From: Linderina pennispora | Lineage: Eukaryota > Kickxellomycota > Kickxellomycetes > Kickxellales > Kickxellaceae | Length of the DNA stretch: 64,000 nt | Direction of reading: 5' to 3' | Assembly: GCF_002104995.1 (NCBI RefSeq) | Contig: NW_024468252.1 | Coordinates: 1,288,109-1,352,108, forward strand | In this document: piece after piece, positions 1 through 9,530 of the stretch | How the letters are laid out: each line of letters begins with the position of its first letter | How positions within the stretch are numbered: the first letter of the stretch is position 1 | The notes under the pieces: generated by a model | The model's database searches: none | The model's input: only the letters and a program-made list of their open reading frames with translations | Told to the model about the DNA's origin: nothing | Program-made: the position numbers and the translations under genes

Positions 1-1129
1 AGTTCATATCGATGCCACCGTCAAGCGCGCGGTCCTTGATGTTCCACAGACGGCTGGCAAAGCTCTTTGACGGCTTCTTCTTGTGCGAGAAAAAGCTGTT
101 GCCGGTCGACGCACGGCTCATAGCCGGAGGCGACGCTGCCGACGACAGCAGCTCCTTTTTGCTGGTCATGCCATCAGAGGTTTGTGTCGTAAATGTCGCG
201 CCCTGGGCCATGAATGGCGTGGCGTTGGCGCTGTTGTTGCCCTGGTTGCTTTCCGAATAATGCTCGCGTGACCGGTTCAGGTGGTCCAGCACCCAGCTAG
301 CATACGTCTGCTGCTGGAGCCGCTCCTTGTACGCGGACCGGTGGAAGCGCGTGGCAACAACCTTGAGCAAGAGCTTCTCACCGCCAATGATCCCGCAAGC
401 AATCAGCACAAGAACGTTGACCTGGAACAGAACCTGGTCCCACGACGAGTTGCTGTTCTCTACCTTGCCAATAAGTCGGTACGAGGCGCTCGGGAACATG
501 ATAATGAAGCTGATGAGGAAGATGGACGAGATGATAATCATCTTGACATACGCTTTGACGGCAATGAAAAACTGCATGCGGTCCTTGACCTTCTCAATGT
601 TGCGCTTGCCAGTGAAGCCGCGCACAATATGCAGGGCGCCATCGGGAATCATATCAACCAGGTGGTAGGCCAGGACGCCAAACACCCAGCCTGAGGCCAG
701 CAGCGCAAATGACCGCGCAGTGCACTGCAGGTTGTATCTGTGCTGAAAGTCAGACTTAGGATCTGATTTGATGGGGGACCGGAACTCCAGTTCAGGATTC
801 GAGGCCATGATACCGATTGTAGGAGCGATCAGAATGATGCCGCCACCGATCATGATTACAAACGAGCGAACCAGCGGGTGCATCCGCCAGAAGCCCTTGG
901 GCGTGGGTGAGCTGGATGGGTCGCTCTCGGAGCCATCATCGCTGACCTCGTCCCAGTTGAAGTCGTCCTGGAAGTTTGCTGGGATGTCGGCATCGGGCAT
1001 GTTCAGCGTGCTATGCGAGAACTCAGAGTGCATGTTGCGGGTGGCGGCGCCAGCGCTGCCAGGGTTGCCCATATTGCCTGCCGAGGACTGCTTTTCGTTA
1101 GAGGTCGAAAACCGGATGTTGCTGCCCAT
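1..1129 (-). CDS. MscS-family mechanosensitive ion channel (Msy1/Msy2-like), N-terminal part; 3' end beyond the window
   Basis: The reading frame is open from an ATG at 1129 to the window edge, giving about 376 residues of the N-terminus. An acidic Ser-rich cytosolic start is followed by hydrophobic segments near residues 90-110, 140-160, 195-215 and 235-250. Next come a conserved basic stretch (KVVATRFHRSAYKERL) and a Ser-rich loop. This order matches fungal MscS-like channels of endomembranes and plasma membrane, which in fission yeast Msy1/Msy2 sit in the ER and regulate calcium under hypo-osmotic stress. The EF-hand and the beta-domain pore region would lie in the missing part. The frame has no breaks. 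It is transcribed away from the phosphodiesterase gene at 2073. Family confidence is good; orthology within the family cannot be settled. Confidence 0.75.
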   Translation of the reverse strand, partial: MGSNIRFSTSNEKQSSAGNMGNPGSAGAATRNMHSEFSHSTLNMPDADIPANFQDDFNWDEVSDDGSESDPSSSPTPKGFWRMHPLVRSFVIMIGGGIILIAPTIGIMASNPELEFRSPIKSDPKSDFQHRYNLQCTARSFALLASGWVFGVLAYHLVDMIPDGALHIVRGFTGKRNIEKVKDRMQFFIAVKAYVKMIIISSIFLISFIIMFPSASYRLIGKVENSNSSWDQVLFQVNVLVLIACGIIGGEKLLLKVVATRFHRSAYKERLQQQTYASWVLDHLNRSREHYSESNQGNNSANATPFMAQGATFTTQTSDGMTSKKELLSSAASPPAMSRASTGNSFFSHKKKPSKSFASRLWNIKDRALDGGIDMN

Positions 1130-2072
1130 GATCTGGTTCAAAGGCTTTACTGTTCGATATGGAGATTGAGGGTTGTTCAGAAGCGATGTAACATGAAATG
1201 TGCGGGAGGGAGGGGGCGGAGGGCGGGTGATGGAGAGGAAGGAATGAGATGAAAAGGGAGAAAAGGAACAGGCCTGAGGAGAAAGGAACGCAAAAAGAGG
1301 ATGGTGGTCCAACGATGGCCGCTTTAAGTACACAGGTAGAAGAAAAGGCACTATAAATACAAAATTTTTCTCTGAAAACTCGTGCCAATTAGAGAAGCGC
1401 TTGAGGATCATTTGCGCCAAAATAGCGTGACAGACTACGCCTTCTTCTCAGTGGGTAGATGCGAATCCTAGATCGCCGCCAAAAGCCAACAATGTCCTCC
1501 GGTTCATTGTATGCATATGACCTGACGTCATTGGGCAATGCTGCTGCAGACAGCGAGTTTAGCTGTGCTGGGCTGCCCGTGTCCGAGCACCGCCGGCACG
1601 CACTGGCGCGATTTCTGCGCAGGCACCACGCCCCCACAGTCAATGCTGGCCGAGAGCAGCGGTGGTGACAATGGCTGTGACCGTGCGCCAAGTTAATGAT
1701 CTCGCAGCAACCGCCTCAACCACACACCGAATGAGAGTATCGTCAAATATAGCGGGGCTGGTGGGCTGGACAGGCTGGGACGGGTGTCGACAGTCTCCAG
1801 GCGACTGAGAGATGAAGGCTGGGTGGCAGTAGCAAATAGCAATGAAACCGTGCGATCAATTATAGCACAGTCCTTTTCCAGCAGAGCCTGGCACGGGGCT
1901 GGAAAGCCGGCTGTGGGAAATCGCGTTGACATCATGCAGCGGATGCAAAGCGTCACCGCTCTGCGCCCTGGCTGTGCCTGAGTGAACAGATTTTCCTCTC
2001 CCCTTGCTCTTTTGCAAATTCGGTTTGTATTTCTTTCCTTTTTTATTTTTTGTATTGCTAATTACCTCATAA
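1130..2072. promoter_or_regulatory. Divergent intergenic region between the MscS-like and phosphodiesterase genes
   Basis: About 940 bases separate two divergently transcribed genes. Open frames here are short, start mostly at non-ATG codons and show no recognisable domain. A T-rich stretch lies at about 2030-2055, just before the ATG at 2073. I see nothing else specific. Confidence 0.4.
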
Positions 2073-3860
2073 ATGAACTCTCTCAGCGAGAAGCAGCCCT
2101 TTGTGGGCACCGGCAGCGACGACCTCGGGCAGTACGAAGCAGCCCCAGCCCAGCGGGACACTGTACGCCGGCGCTTTGGGGTAGTTTACTGGGTCGGAAT
2201 TGCGCTGCTGACGGTTCCGCTGGCGCTGCTCACGCTTGGGTCGACAGTGCTGGTGTACAACTGCGAGCACCCGCTCAGCAACAGCTCGCTGCTGTCGAAC
2301 GGCACGCACCAGTTCAAGCCGACTCTAATTCTGGTGTCGCTGGACGGGTTCCGGCCTGACTACCTGGACCGCGGCATCACGCCAAACCTGCTTGAAATTG
2401 GCAAGCAGGGGCTGCGGGCAGACTACATGCTGCCGTCGTTTCCGTCGTCGACCTTCCCGAACCATTACACAATAGTGACTGGGCTGTACCCCGGGTCGCA
2501 CGGCATCGTGTCGAACGAATTCTACGACAACGCCATCAACGACACGTTTGTGTACAAGAACGCCAAGAAGAACGTGGACCCGCGGTGGTGGAATGGCGGC
2601 GAGCCGATCTGGGTCACGGCCGAGAAGCAAGGGGTCAAGGCCGGGATTGACATGTGGCCCGGGTCCACTGCAGTGATCCGCGGAGTGAAGCCAAGCTACG
2701 TGATTCCATATATGGACCGCGTCCACCCGACAGCCAAGACGCAGCAGCTGCTCGAGTGGCTGGACCTGCCGATTGAGAAGCGCCCGGCGTTTTTGGCCAC
2801 ATACATGCCCGAGGTCGATCAGGCCGCTCACAACAACGGCCCAGACGCCAAGCCTGTCAACGACGCCGTGCAGATGGTCGACGAAGCCCTTGGCGAGCTG
2901 CACCGCGAGATCGCCCGCCGCAATCTGACTCATATTGTCAACCTGATGGTGGTCAGCGACCACGGGATGGCGACCACGTACGCACGCAAGTATGCCATCT
3001 ACGTCGATGACTACATTGATGTGTCGCGACTGCACGGCATCTACGGCTGGCCGCTGGGAGGCATCCAGCCCAAGGACGACGCCGATGTGCCCGAGATGTT
3101 CAGACGCCTGAGCCTGGCCAGCCAGGGCCAGCCGTGGCGCGTGTATCTGCGTCACCAGATTCCTCGCCGCTTCCACTATACACATGAGACGCGGGTGGCG
3201 CCCATCTACATTATACCCGAGCTGCCGTGGTATGTCTCGACCCGCGCTGCCGACCAGTACCACGCGAGCCAGATAAAGTCGTCGGAGATGTTCCCACCCA
3301 CTGGTGTGCATGGCTACGACAACCTGCATCCGCTGATGCGCGCGACTTTTGTGGCCACCGGCCCGGCCTTCCGGTCGCGTCACACCCAGGCGCGCTCGGC
3401 ACCCATGACCATGCTGTCCACCAACATCACGGTCCTGGACCGCAATGAACACCGGCTGCAATACATGGCAGCTCGCCGCAGCATGTCTGCTGTGTATGAC
3501 CTGGACCCGCCGCAGTTGCCTGGCAGCTCGTCGTTGATCCCACAGCGGTTTGGCATGGACAACCGTATCTCGGACATGTCGGCAACAGAGGACTTTTTGG
3601 AGCTGCTGGAGAGCGCCCGCGAGTCGCAGCTCAACCACATCAACAGCCAGCTGCAAAAGTGGAATACTGAATACACCGCATACCAGGCCGAGTACGACCG
3701 CATCTGGGGCGACTATGGACTGCCAGAGCACGAGCTGGCTGCAATCCGCCACCCACCGTTCGAGAACGTTGAGCTGTACGGGCTCATGGCCAGGATTCTG
3801 CATGTTAACGCAGCTCCAAACAATGGAACTTCCAAGTTCGCTGACTGGTGGCTGGCTTAG
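2073..3860 (+). CDS. Type I phosphodiesterase / nucleotide pyrophosphatase (ENPP family), type II membrane protein
   Basis: The protein has 595 residues with no intron and no frame break. A cytosolic tail of about 37 residues precedes one membrane helix (about 38-61), so the catalytic domain should face the secretory lumen or outside. Alkaline-phosphatase-fold metal ligands are visible: Asp91 (VSLDGFRPDY), the nucleophile Thr127 (SSTFPNHYTIVTG), Asp249 and His253 (EVDQAAHNNGP), Asp296-His297 (VSDHGM) and His413 (TGVHGYDN). The C-terminus keeps the AAPNNGT motif of the family. Members hydrolyse nucleotide pyrophosphate or phosphodiester bonds, and fungal NPPs are linked to extracellular phosphate scavenging. 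The usual EPDxxGH motif reads EVDxxAH here, a conservative departure that leaves the ligands intact. Substrate cannot be inferred. Confidence 0.92.
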   Translation: MNSLSEKQPFVGTGSDDLGQYEAAPAQRDTVRRRFGVVYWVGIALLTVPLALLTLGSTVLVYNCEHPLSNSSLLSNGTHQFKPTLILVSLDGFRPDYLDRGITPNLLEIGKQGLRADYMLPSFPSSTFPNHYTIVTGLYPGSHGIVSNEFYDNAINDTFVYKNAKKNVDPRWWNGGEPIWVTAEKQGVKAGIDMWPGSTAVIRGVKPSYVIPYMDRVHPTAKTQQLLEWLDLPIEKRPAFLATYMPEVDQAAHNNGPDAKPVNDAVQMVDEALGELHREIARRNLTHIVNLMVVSDHGMATTYARKYAIYVDDYIDVSRLHGIYGWPLGGIQPKDDADVPEMFRRLSLASQGQPWRVYLRHQIPRRFHYTHETRVAPIYIIPELPWYVSTRAADQYHASQIKSSEMFPPTGVHGYDNLHPLMRATFVATGPAFRSRHTQARSAPMTMLSTNITVLDRNEHRLQYMAARRSMSAVYDLDPPQLPGSSSLIPQRFGMDNRISDMSATEDFLELLESARESQLNHINSQLQKWNTEYTAYQAEYDRIWGDYGLPEHELAAIRHPPFENVELYGLMARILHVNAAPNNGTSKFADWWLA

Positions 3861-4117
3861 ACATAAATTTGGTGTGTATCTCTTATCCTTCTAGTTTGCT
3901 GTCAATATGAACATGTTCGAATTACTTGACACATGATATCATGCGCACATGATAACTGGAAATACACTGCTGTCGCTGCCTTTGCTTGTTCTCTACCTGC
4001 AATCTGCATTGGCGACATGCTGTTCCATCTTTCCATCAGTATGCAGTTTGCCCGCATTCCCTCAACGTTGCATCTGGTACTCCTGTGAAAGACTGTCTGG
4101 CACTGTTTGCTCGATGA

Positions 4118-4125
4118 TATATAAA
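4118..4125 (+). promoter_or_regulatory. TATA box of the small secreted peptide gene
   Basis: TATATAAA lies 79 bases before the ATG at 4204, in a 340-base gap after the phosphodiesterase gene. A strong TATA element upstream of a very small secreted-protein gene suggests high or inducible expression. This is inference from position and sequence only. Confidence 0.55.
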
Positions 4126-4203
4126 GGCAAGGCTCCTGCACTGGACAGAACATGCTCCTTAGGCAGATCTTCTCCCTTTCTCTCCCAATCGCATTCAGCC
4201 ATT

Positions 4204-4461
4204 ATGAAGCTTATCTCTTTCGCTGTTCTCGCCCTTGCTGCTGCCGCAGCCTCTGCTGAGACCGCTCCTAGCCCTGAGCTTGTTGCCGAGATCCAGTATG
4301 GCGGCGACCAATTCCCTGGTGGCGGCGGCCAGTTCCCTGGCGGTGGTGGTGGTCGATTCCCTGGCGGCGACAGCTGGAGACGCCGCCACTGCGAACGCCA
4401 GTGCCGCTGGCAGCCTTACTACTGGCAGTGCATACGCCGGTGCATGGGCTGGTGGCACTGA
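4204..4461 (+). CDS. Small secreted Gly-rich, Cys-rich cationic peptide
   Basis: The product has 85 residues. Residues 1-19 form a clear signal peptide (MKLISFAVLALAAAAASAE). After a short acidic propeptide-like part come three imperfect repeats (QFPGGGG, QFPGGGGG, RFPGGD). The basic aromatic tail holds four cysteines spaced CX3C-X8-CX3C, and the protein ends in MGWWH. The ATG at 4204 is chosen because it starts the signal peptide and follows a TATA box; the open frame extends upstream to 3949 without a plausible start. No family is recognised. The twin CX3C spacing could form two disulphides. It could be a structural wall or spore peptide, an antimicrobial-like peptide or an effector; the sequence does not decide. 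Confidence 0.7.
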   Translation: MKLISFAVLALAAAAASAETAPSPELVAEIQYGGDQFPGGGGQFPGGGGGRFPGGDSWRRRHCERQCRWQPYYWQCIRRCMGWWH

Positions 4462-4591
4462 CACCATTGGACGGGCACTTTGCTTTCTTTTTACGAATTG
4501 ACAGCGCAGCGTAGTTGGGTCTCTAAACCCTTGCTTGCCCGATATATGTGACCATGTACTGCTCAATATCGTCGCTACCAGTGTCAATATT

Positions 4592-4597
4592 AATAAA
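4592..4597 (+). terminator. Poly(A) signal after the small secreted peptide gene
   Basis: AATAAA sits 131 bases after the stop codon at 4461, in the 177-base gap between this gene and the convergent VHS-GAT gene. Position and sequence fit a canonical polyadenylation signal. Confidence 0.5.
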
Positions 4598-4638
4598 ACC
4601 TCAAAACAAAAGAGTATATCACGCCATGAGAAACCCGC

Positions 4639-5841
4639 TCACAGTGCCATCTTTCCGTGTGCCTTGCTTGACTCCTGCTCACGCAACACGTCAGAAGCAG
4701 AGCCCACAGCCGGGCTATGCTCATCATCAATGGTAGTTTGTGCGAAGCGTGACATAACCTCGTCAGCAAAACTGGCCGATGACCCCTCGCCGGTAATGTC
4801 GCCCAGATCCATCCGTGGCGACCTGCTGCTCTCCTGCGCGGCCCGCCACTCCTTGTGCGCGGCCACCGAGCTATCTACCAGCCAGTGCACACGGGAAGCC
4901 TCGTCAATCGACGCACTCAGCTTTGCCAGTATTTCTGCTTTATCTTCGTCGCCAAGCATGCCCATGTAGTTATTGATGGTTGCCGACCGCTCATCAACAT
5001 CCTTCATCAGCTCGCTGACGATTGCATTGCTGCGCGGGTCCTCCTCGACATTCAGTGCCACCAGGTTCTCAGTCAACATGCTGCACAGCGACTGGAGCTC
5101 CTGCGCCGAGCCCTCCATGTGCTTGATCAGGGTGTCGGTGAGCACAATGCGCTCTTGCAGCTGCGACTTGTCTTCGGGCAGTGCCTCCTCGATAGCCTCG
5201 CGCTGCTGCTGCTCGACCAGGGGTCCCGGATTCTCCAGCGCCCTGGCCAGGACATCCGGCGGGAAATTGGCCTCTGATGGAGTACGGACCTGCGGGTACG
5301 TCCACCCTTCCTGCTCGTGGGTTACCGCAGGCCGCGGCAGCGCATTCTGCTTTGGCTGCATCTGCACTCTCTCACGCACCCTGTCCACGACGGCCTCCAG
5401 GTTCGCCTTGGCGCTGGGGCTCTCAAAGTACAGCACGCACCAGTTCGACACCATGCATAGCAGAGCTTCACGCACCGCCAGTGGGACGCTGGTGCTGCAA
5501 ATCGTCCGCAAAATCACCGTGGTTTTGCTGCGGTCCTTGAATATCGGCAGCATGTGCCGAGGGTATGTCATCACTATTCCCTGGAGCACCGCCAGCAAGT
5601 CAATCAGCCGCTCAACATCGTCGCTGTCCACCCCTCTCTTCTTGCGCCCGCCGCCTATCCGCGACAGCAGCCCTCCGCTGTCCTTGTCCGACACGCTGCT
5701 CATGACGTGGTTGAAGGATATGGCTGCACTATCGGGCTGCCGGGCAAACATGCTGTAGACGTTGTTGTACTCCCCAGGGTCGTCAGCCGCATCGTTGATG
5801 GTCTGCTGCAGCTTGCCCTTTTTGCCTGTAAACAGCGGCAT
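4639..5841 (-). CDS. VHS and GAT domain protein, LSB5-like
   Basis: The protein has 400 residues from the ATG at 5841. A basic patch (GGGRKKRG) at about 62-70 precedes a VHS-like helical domain at about 70-140 (SDDVERLIDLLAVLQGI to LCMVSNWCVLYF). A Pro-rich linker follows, then a GAT-like three-helix region at about 225-320 (LTDTLIKHMEGSAQELQ). The tail is acidic and Ser-rich. The domain order fits Lsb5, a yeast protein joining actin patches, ubiquitin and endocytosis; other VHS-GAT adaptors (Tom1, GGA) are alternatives but are normally longer. An upstream extension of the same open frame to 6396 is rejected because it runs through a long polypyrimidine tract (5872-5945) typical of a leader. 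The 640 bases up to 6483 hold this gene's promoter and the end of the F-box gene. Confidence 0.7.
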   Translation of the reverse strand: MPLFTGKKGKLQQTINDAADDPGEYNNVYSMFARQPDSAAISFNHVMSSVSDKDSGGLLSRIGGGRKKRGVDSDDVERLIDLLAVLQGIVMTYPRHMLPIFKDRSKTTVILRTICSTSVPLAVREALLCMVSNWCVLYFESPSAKANLEAVVDRVRERVQMQPKQNALPRPAVTHEQEGWTYPQVRTPSEANFPPDVLARALENPGPLVEQQQREAIEEALPEDKSQLQERIVLTDTLIKHMEGSAQELQSLCSMLTENLVALNVEEDPRSNAIVSELMKDVDERSATINNYMGMLGDEDKAEILAKLSASIDEASRVHWLVDSSVAAHKEWRAAQESSRSPRMDLGDITGEGSSASFADEVMSRFAQTTIDDEHSPAVGSASDVLREQESSKAHGKMAL

Positions 5842-6483
5842 TGTGCGGAAAATGCTGAAATTCAGGGGTTGGAAAAAAAAAAAAAGAGCTAAAGAGTGGG
5901 AAAATGTCAAGGGAGAGAAAAAGAAACAGGAAAAGGAAAACAAGCCAGCCTGGCAGCATTGCATCCAGAGGGACGCCGATGCATTGCTGCTGCGGCTTTT
6001 TGTAGAGCTTCTTTTGTAGGATATCAGCTGGGGGCACAGCCAGTCCAGTGGAGCTCGTGCTGCTGACAACCTGCCTGTGCTGGACATGGCCCCTGCCAGA
6101 CACGCGCAACTGAATTTACTCGGGGATTGCCACGAATCAGCCATCGATACAGGCTGGCTGATGGTGCTCAGCTTGCTTGGAAAGGCAGATCGATGTCTAC
6201 AAACCCAGGCGGTCCGCTGTCGGTCTGGCCCGAAAGCTTTGTGGAGTTTTTCTGCCCGAAAATCAACATTTATTTCTGGCGGCAGCATGTGCTTTTGAAG
6301 GTAATCCTGATGACCCATCTCGTTTTTTGGCTCATGATATCCTAGAGGAACATCAAGAGCTGTGCCCACACCCCGCGCAAGTTTAGCACTTCCCAATATA
6401 TCTGCTCCATTTGCAAAACACGTGGATGCAGTGCCAACAATGCAGATGTGTGAAAAATAAGCCTGTTGCTAACAATAGCCCCT

Positions 6484-8157
6484 TTAGCAAAATTTTAGGT
6501 AGACAGACACATTGGCAAAGTGCTTTGCCCGCTCCTGAATCGCGTAGCCCTCGAACGCGTCCTTGATGAGCTGGCTGCGGGCCCTGGGGCGGTCGCACAC
6601 AATCACAACCTTTAGTAGCGACGGAAGATGGGTGGCCATTTCGACCAATGCCACGGCCTGGTCGCTGAAGAGATCGGCCTTGCGGTAAGAGTACTTGTCG
6701 GTTACAGTTAGCGCCTGCAGCGAGCGATTGACGACCGAGAGATCGGACCTCAGCACAGCCGACTGCATGTCGGACATGCTTGCGTTGCCCTCCCTATGCG
6801 TAAGGTAGCATTCGATATTGAGGGTGACAAGCTCAGGCAGCTGTTGGAGGATGTTCCGGAGCTCGTTGCGTGTGAAGTGATGGCCAATGCTCAGCGAGCG
6901 GAGCCGCACGCATCCAAAGCGCCATGTTGCGCATAAAAGACTCCAATCTACGCCAAACTCGAGCCTGCGGAGATTGGATACGGGGCTGACCAGATTGCCT
7001 AGGATATACTGGGGGTCGACCTCGCCAGCCTTCCGGTTGAACGACACCTGTACATGCGCCAGCCTTGGAAAATCCGACATGTTGAGCTGCTGCAGGAACT
7101 TGATGCGAGCGACGAGATGCAGCCTTTCGAGCGGGGCGTCCTTGAACATCCAATACACCTCGGGAGACTCGCCCCCGTCGCATCGGAGGTAGAGGCTGTG
7201 CAGCTTTGGGAAGCTATACAGGACCTTCTTGCTCGTGTCGGGAACCGCAGTGTCTTCTTCGCTGGAAACTCCAAATGTGATTGAGAGGGTCTCGAGATTA
7301 GGAAATGTCGCCGAGTACCTGTCGGATGCTCGCTCAAACAGCCGGAAAAGCTCATTTGGCTTGATCGTGTGAAACTTGAGATTGGTCAGCAGGCTGATAT
7401 CCATGCAGGATCCGCTGACCAGATCCTCGAATTCGCGGTACCAAATGGAAAAGTCTTTCAATGCCGGAAATAAAAGCCTCGAGTAGTCGGTCGTGGTGAG
7501 GCAATTGACATCCAGGGCTGCAATCTGGTGGGCATGCGAGCTGACCACCGCCCCAATGTCTAGCCTGAGCTCGCCCGCATTGCACACAGACAGGGACAAT
7601 GCCTTCAGGTTGGGTGTTACCGACAAAAGCGAATGGATTGACTGCGCCATGTGGCTCATGTCGGCGCCATTACCAACGCCGCGTTTCAGCGACATGTCAA
7701 TTCTCACCGTCTGCACCGACGGCCAGGGACGATCCACAAAGACCCTCCGTGTCAGGAAATCCCTCAGCCCTGTCCCCAACGCCGACGCCCCATCTACCCG
7801 GAGAATAATCGTTCGTGGTTGAAACATGAACGGAATAATATCGGAATTCGTCTGCAGGTGGAAACGAGGCATGGCAGGGCTAGCTGTGGCCCCTCCATTA
7901 GCCATGCCCGCCTCTGTCGCGGCTCGCATGCTGTGCGAATTGGGCACGGTCTCTGAGAGACACTGCACATGGAAATAAAGCTTCTCGAATATGCGCGGGC
8001 CCATTATTGCTCTCCACTCTTGACAGATGCCAGCCAGTCTGTACCTCTGCTGTAAGTATTCGCGGGCAAACTCATCTTCTGCTCTTGATTCAGCGTCGTC
8101 GAGAACATGTGCAAAAACCCTCTCCACTATCGTTGCTACGTAAAGTGCTGGATTCAT
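6484..8157 (-). CDS. F-box/LRR-like protein of the kind expanded in Coemansia
   Basis: The protein has 557 residues and no frame break. The ATG at 8157 is preferred to the open extension up to 8256, which starts at a non-ATG codon. An N-terminal helical region (ALYVATIVERVFAHVL to CQEWRAIM) resembles a degenerate F-box. Irregular leucine-rich segments follow through the rest (for example NLKALSLSVCN, LETLSITFG, LHSLYLRCDG, LRRLEFGVDW, LRSLSIGHHF). Such proteins usually serve as substrate receptors of SCF ubiquitin ligases, but the F-box here is weak and no target can be named. A broken AT-rich relative lies at 18615-20184. Confidence 0.65.
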   Translation of the reverse strand: MNPALYVATIVERVFAHVLDDAESRAEDEFAREYLQQRYRLAGICQEWRAIMGPRIFEKLYFHVQCLSETVPNSHSMRAATEAGMANGGATASPAMPRFHLQTNSDIIPFMFQPRTIILRVDGASALGTGLRDFLTRRVFVDRPWPSVQTVRIDMSLKRGVGNGADMSHMAQSIHSLLSVTPNLKALSLSVCNAGELRLDIGAVVSSHAHQIAALDVNCLTTTDYSRLLFPALKDFSIWYREFEDLVSGSCMDISLLTNLKFHTIKPNELFRLFERASDRYSATFPNLETLSITFGVSSEEDTAVPDTSKKVLYSFPKLHSLYLRCDGGESPEVYWMFKDAPLERLHLVARIKFLQQLNMSDFPRLAHVQVSFNRKAGEVDPQYILGNLVSPVSNLRRLEFGVDWSLLCATWRFGCVRLRSLSIGHHFTRNELRNILQQLPELVTLNIECYLTHREGNASMSDMQSAVLRSDLSVVNRSLQALTVTDKYSYRKADLFSDQAVALVEMATHLPSLLKVVIVCDRPRARSQLIKDAFEGYAIQERAKHFANVSVYLKFC

Positions 8158-9530
8158 GGCGGGAAATAAGTGCGAAAGGTCAATAGCGAAGGAGAGAAGG
8201 GTGGGAAGGAAGCTCAAGTGACTAGTGCAGAAACAAGGAGGTACCCGGGTCTTCACGATTGAGCCTCATTTTCAGTATGGGTTCAAACGCCCCCTTGACG
8301 CCCCCTGCTTATCATTAGGTGATACATACATGAGATCCAATGGCGTATAGTGCTGTATGAGCATATGCTGGAATTTAGATGGCCAGAAAATAAAATTATA
8401 CGTTGTCAAAGTGGTTATGATCGATTTGGACAAAGGCGGTGTTCTGAAAGAGAGACAGCAAGTATATAGCTCTGATGTGTACCTGCTCGAAAGCTCCACC
8501 AGTCTGTAGCCAATGGGTCAGCATCAGCTTTCCGTGGAGAAAGGACCATTTGGGTTCATTTACTTTCGTCCGTGCTTGGCATAGACGAGAACTGCTCTTG
8601 GGTAGAGACATCGGAAGCAATAGGTAGAACCAACTGCTTATTGCTGAGCCATGTTTCGACGAGAGTACAGGCGAGTGAGAGTGAGAGTGAGAGCGGAACT
8701 GGGAATTTGGGTGTTGCCATGCACCACCTGCTTGCAGGATGCATGCATCTAGCACAATGCCGCCGCTCGCCTATGTCTCTTCGTAGATCCATTTGCCTGG
8801 CTGTTGAGGACAGCACCGCTTGCATATGTCCAACTGAGAACAGTGAACTGGCACGGAAACAGCGTATAGTGGGGGTTGGGAATGCTCTGGTAAGCACGCT
8901 CTGCTCTTATTTCCATATCTAGATGGGTATAGACGCCACTGACTCCTGTGATGACGCATATGACAATATCCCACATCGAATTTCAGATAAAATAACAGCA
9001 GGAAATATTGCAGGACATTTTTTTATCAATGTGGCGTACACGACTACTTGGCATGGAATTGCATTGCTCGCAGCGGAGATAGCATTGCTGATTTGGAGTT
9101 ATTTCCAGTGTTCAGCGATTTATTATGCACAGCACCAGCGCAATTTGGCAAGCAAATAGCATTAGCCAAAAGAGGGTTTAGTAAAACGTATTTATCGCAA
9201 AAACGTGTGTATTTAATATATAGCCATATACATGTGGAACAATACCAGAGGCAACAATGTGCTTTTTATACACCAACATTTCGCTTGAAATTCCAACACA
9301 AGCCTCCGTTTACAAACCATCAATGAAACCAAGGCGCATTTCATTGATTCTGAAACTGAGTGGCTGGGACATGCGGTGTGCGTTGTGTGCATAGCTCAAA
9401 GAGGTAAGCCGTGGCAGACAGCAGCTACAGGAAATAAGGCAGCTACTCTGCATGTGCCCTAGCTCTGACGATCGATTCTCACAAGAAATATATCTGCTTT
9501 TACATGTATTCAATCGCATGTTGGTGAACA
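8158..9530. other. Intergenic stretch, no gene seen
   Basis: About 1.37 kb separates the F-box gene start from the end of the first M20 gene, both on the minus strand. A short (GAGTGA)n repeat lies at 8673-8693. The part 8930-9330 is AT-rich. Open frames up to 116 codons exist on both strands, but none has a recognisable motif or good codon pattern. It probably holds the F-box gene promoter and the M20 gene 3' region. Confidence 0.4.

Noticed and set aside
2325-3803. 492-codon minus-strand ORF opposite the phosphodiesterase gene
   Set aside because: Antisense shadow; the plus strand carries all family motifs.
5842-6396. 185-codon upstream extension of the LSB5-like reading frame
   Set aside because: It crosses a polypyrimidine tract, has no domain and the downstream ATG at 5841 begins the conserved part.
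8673-8693. Possible CRISPR-like or satellite repeat
   Set aside because: Only a short (GAGTGA)n run with no spacers.
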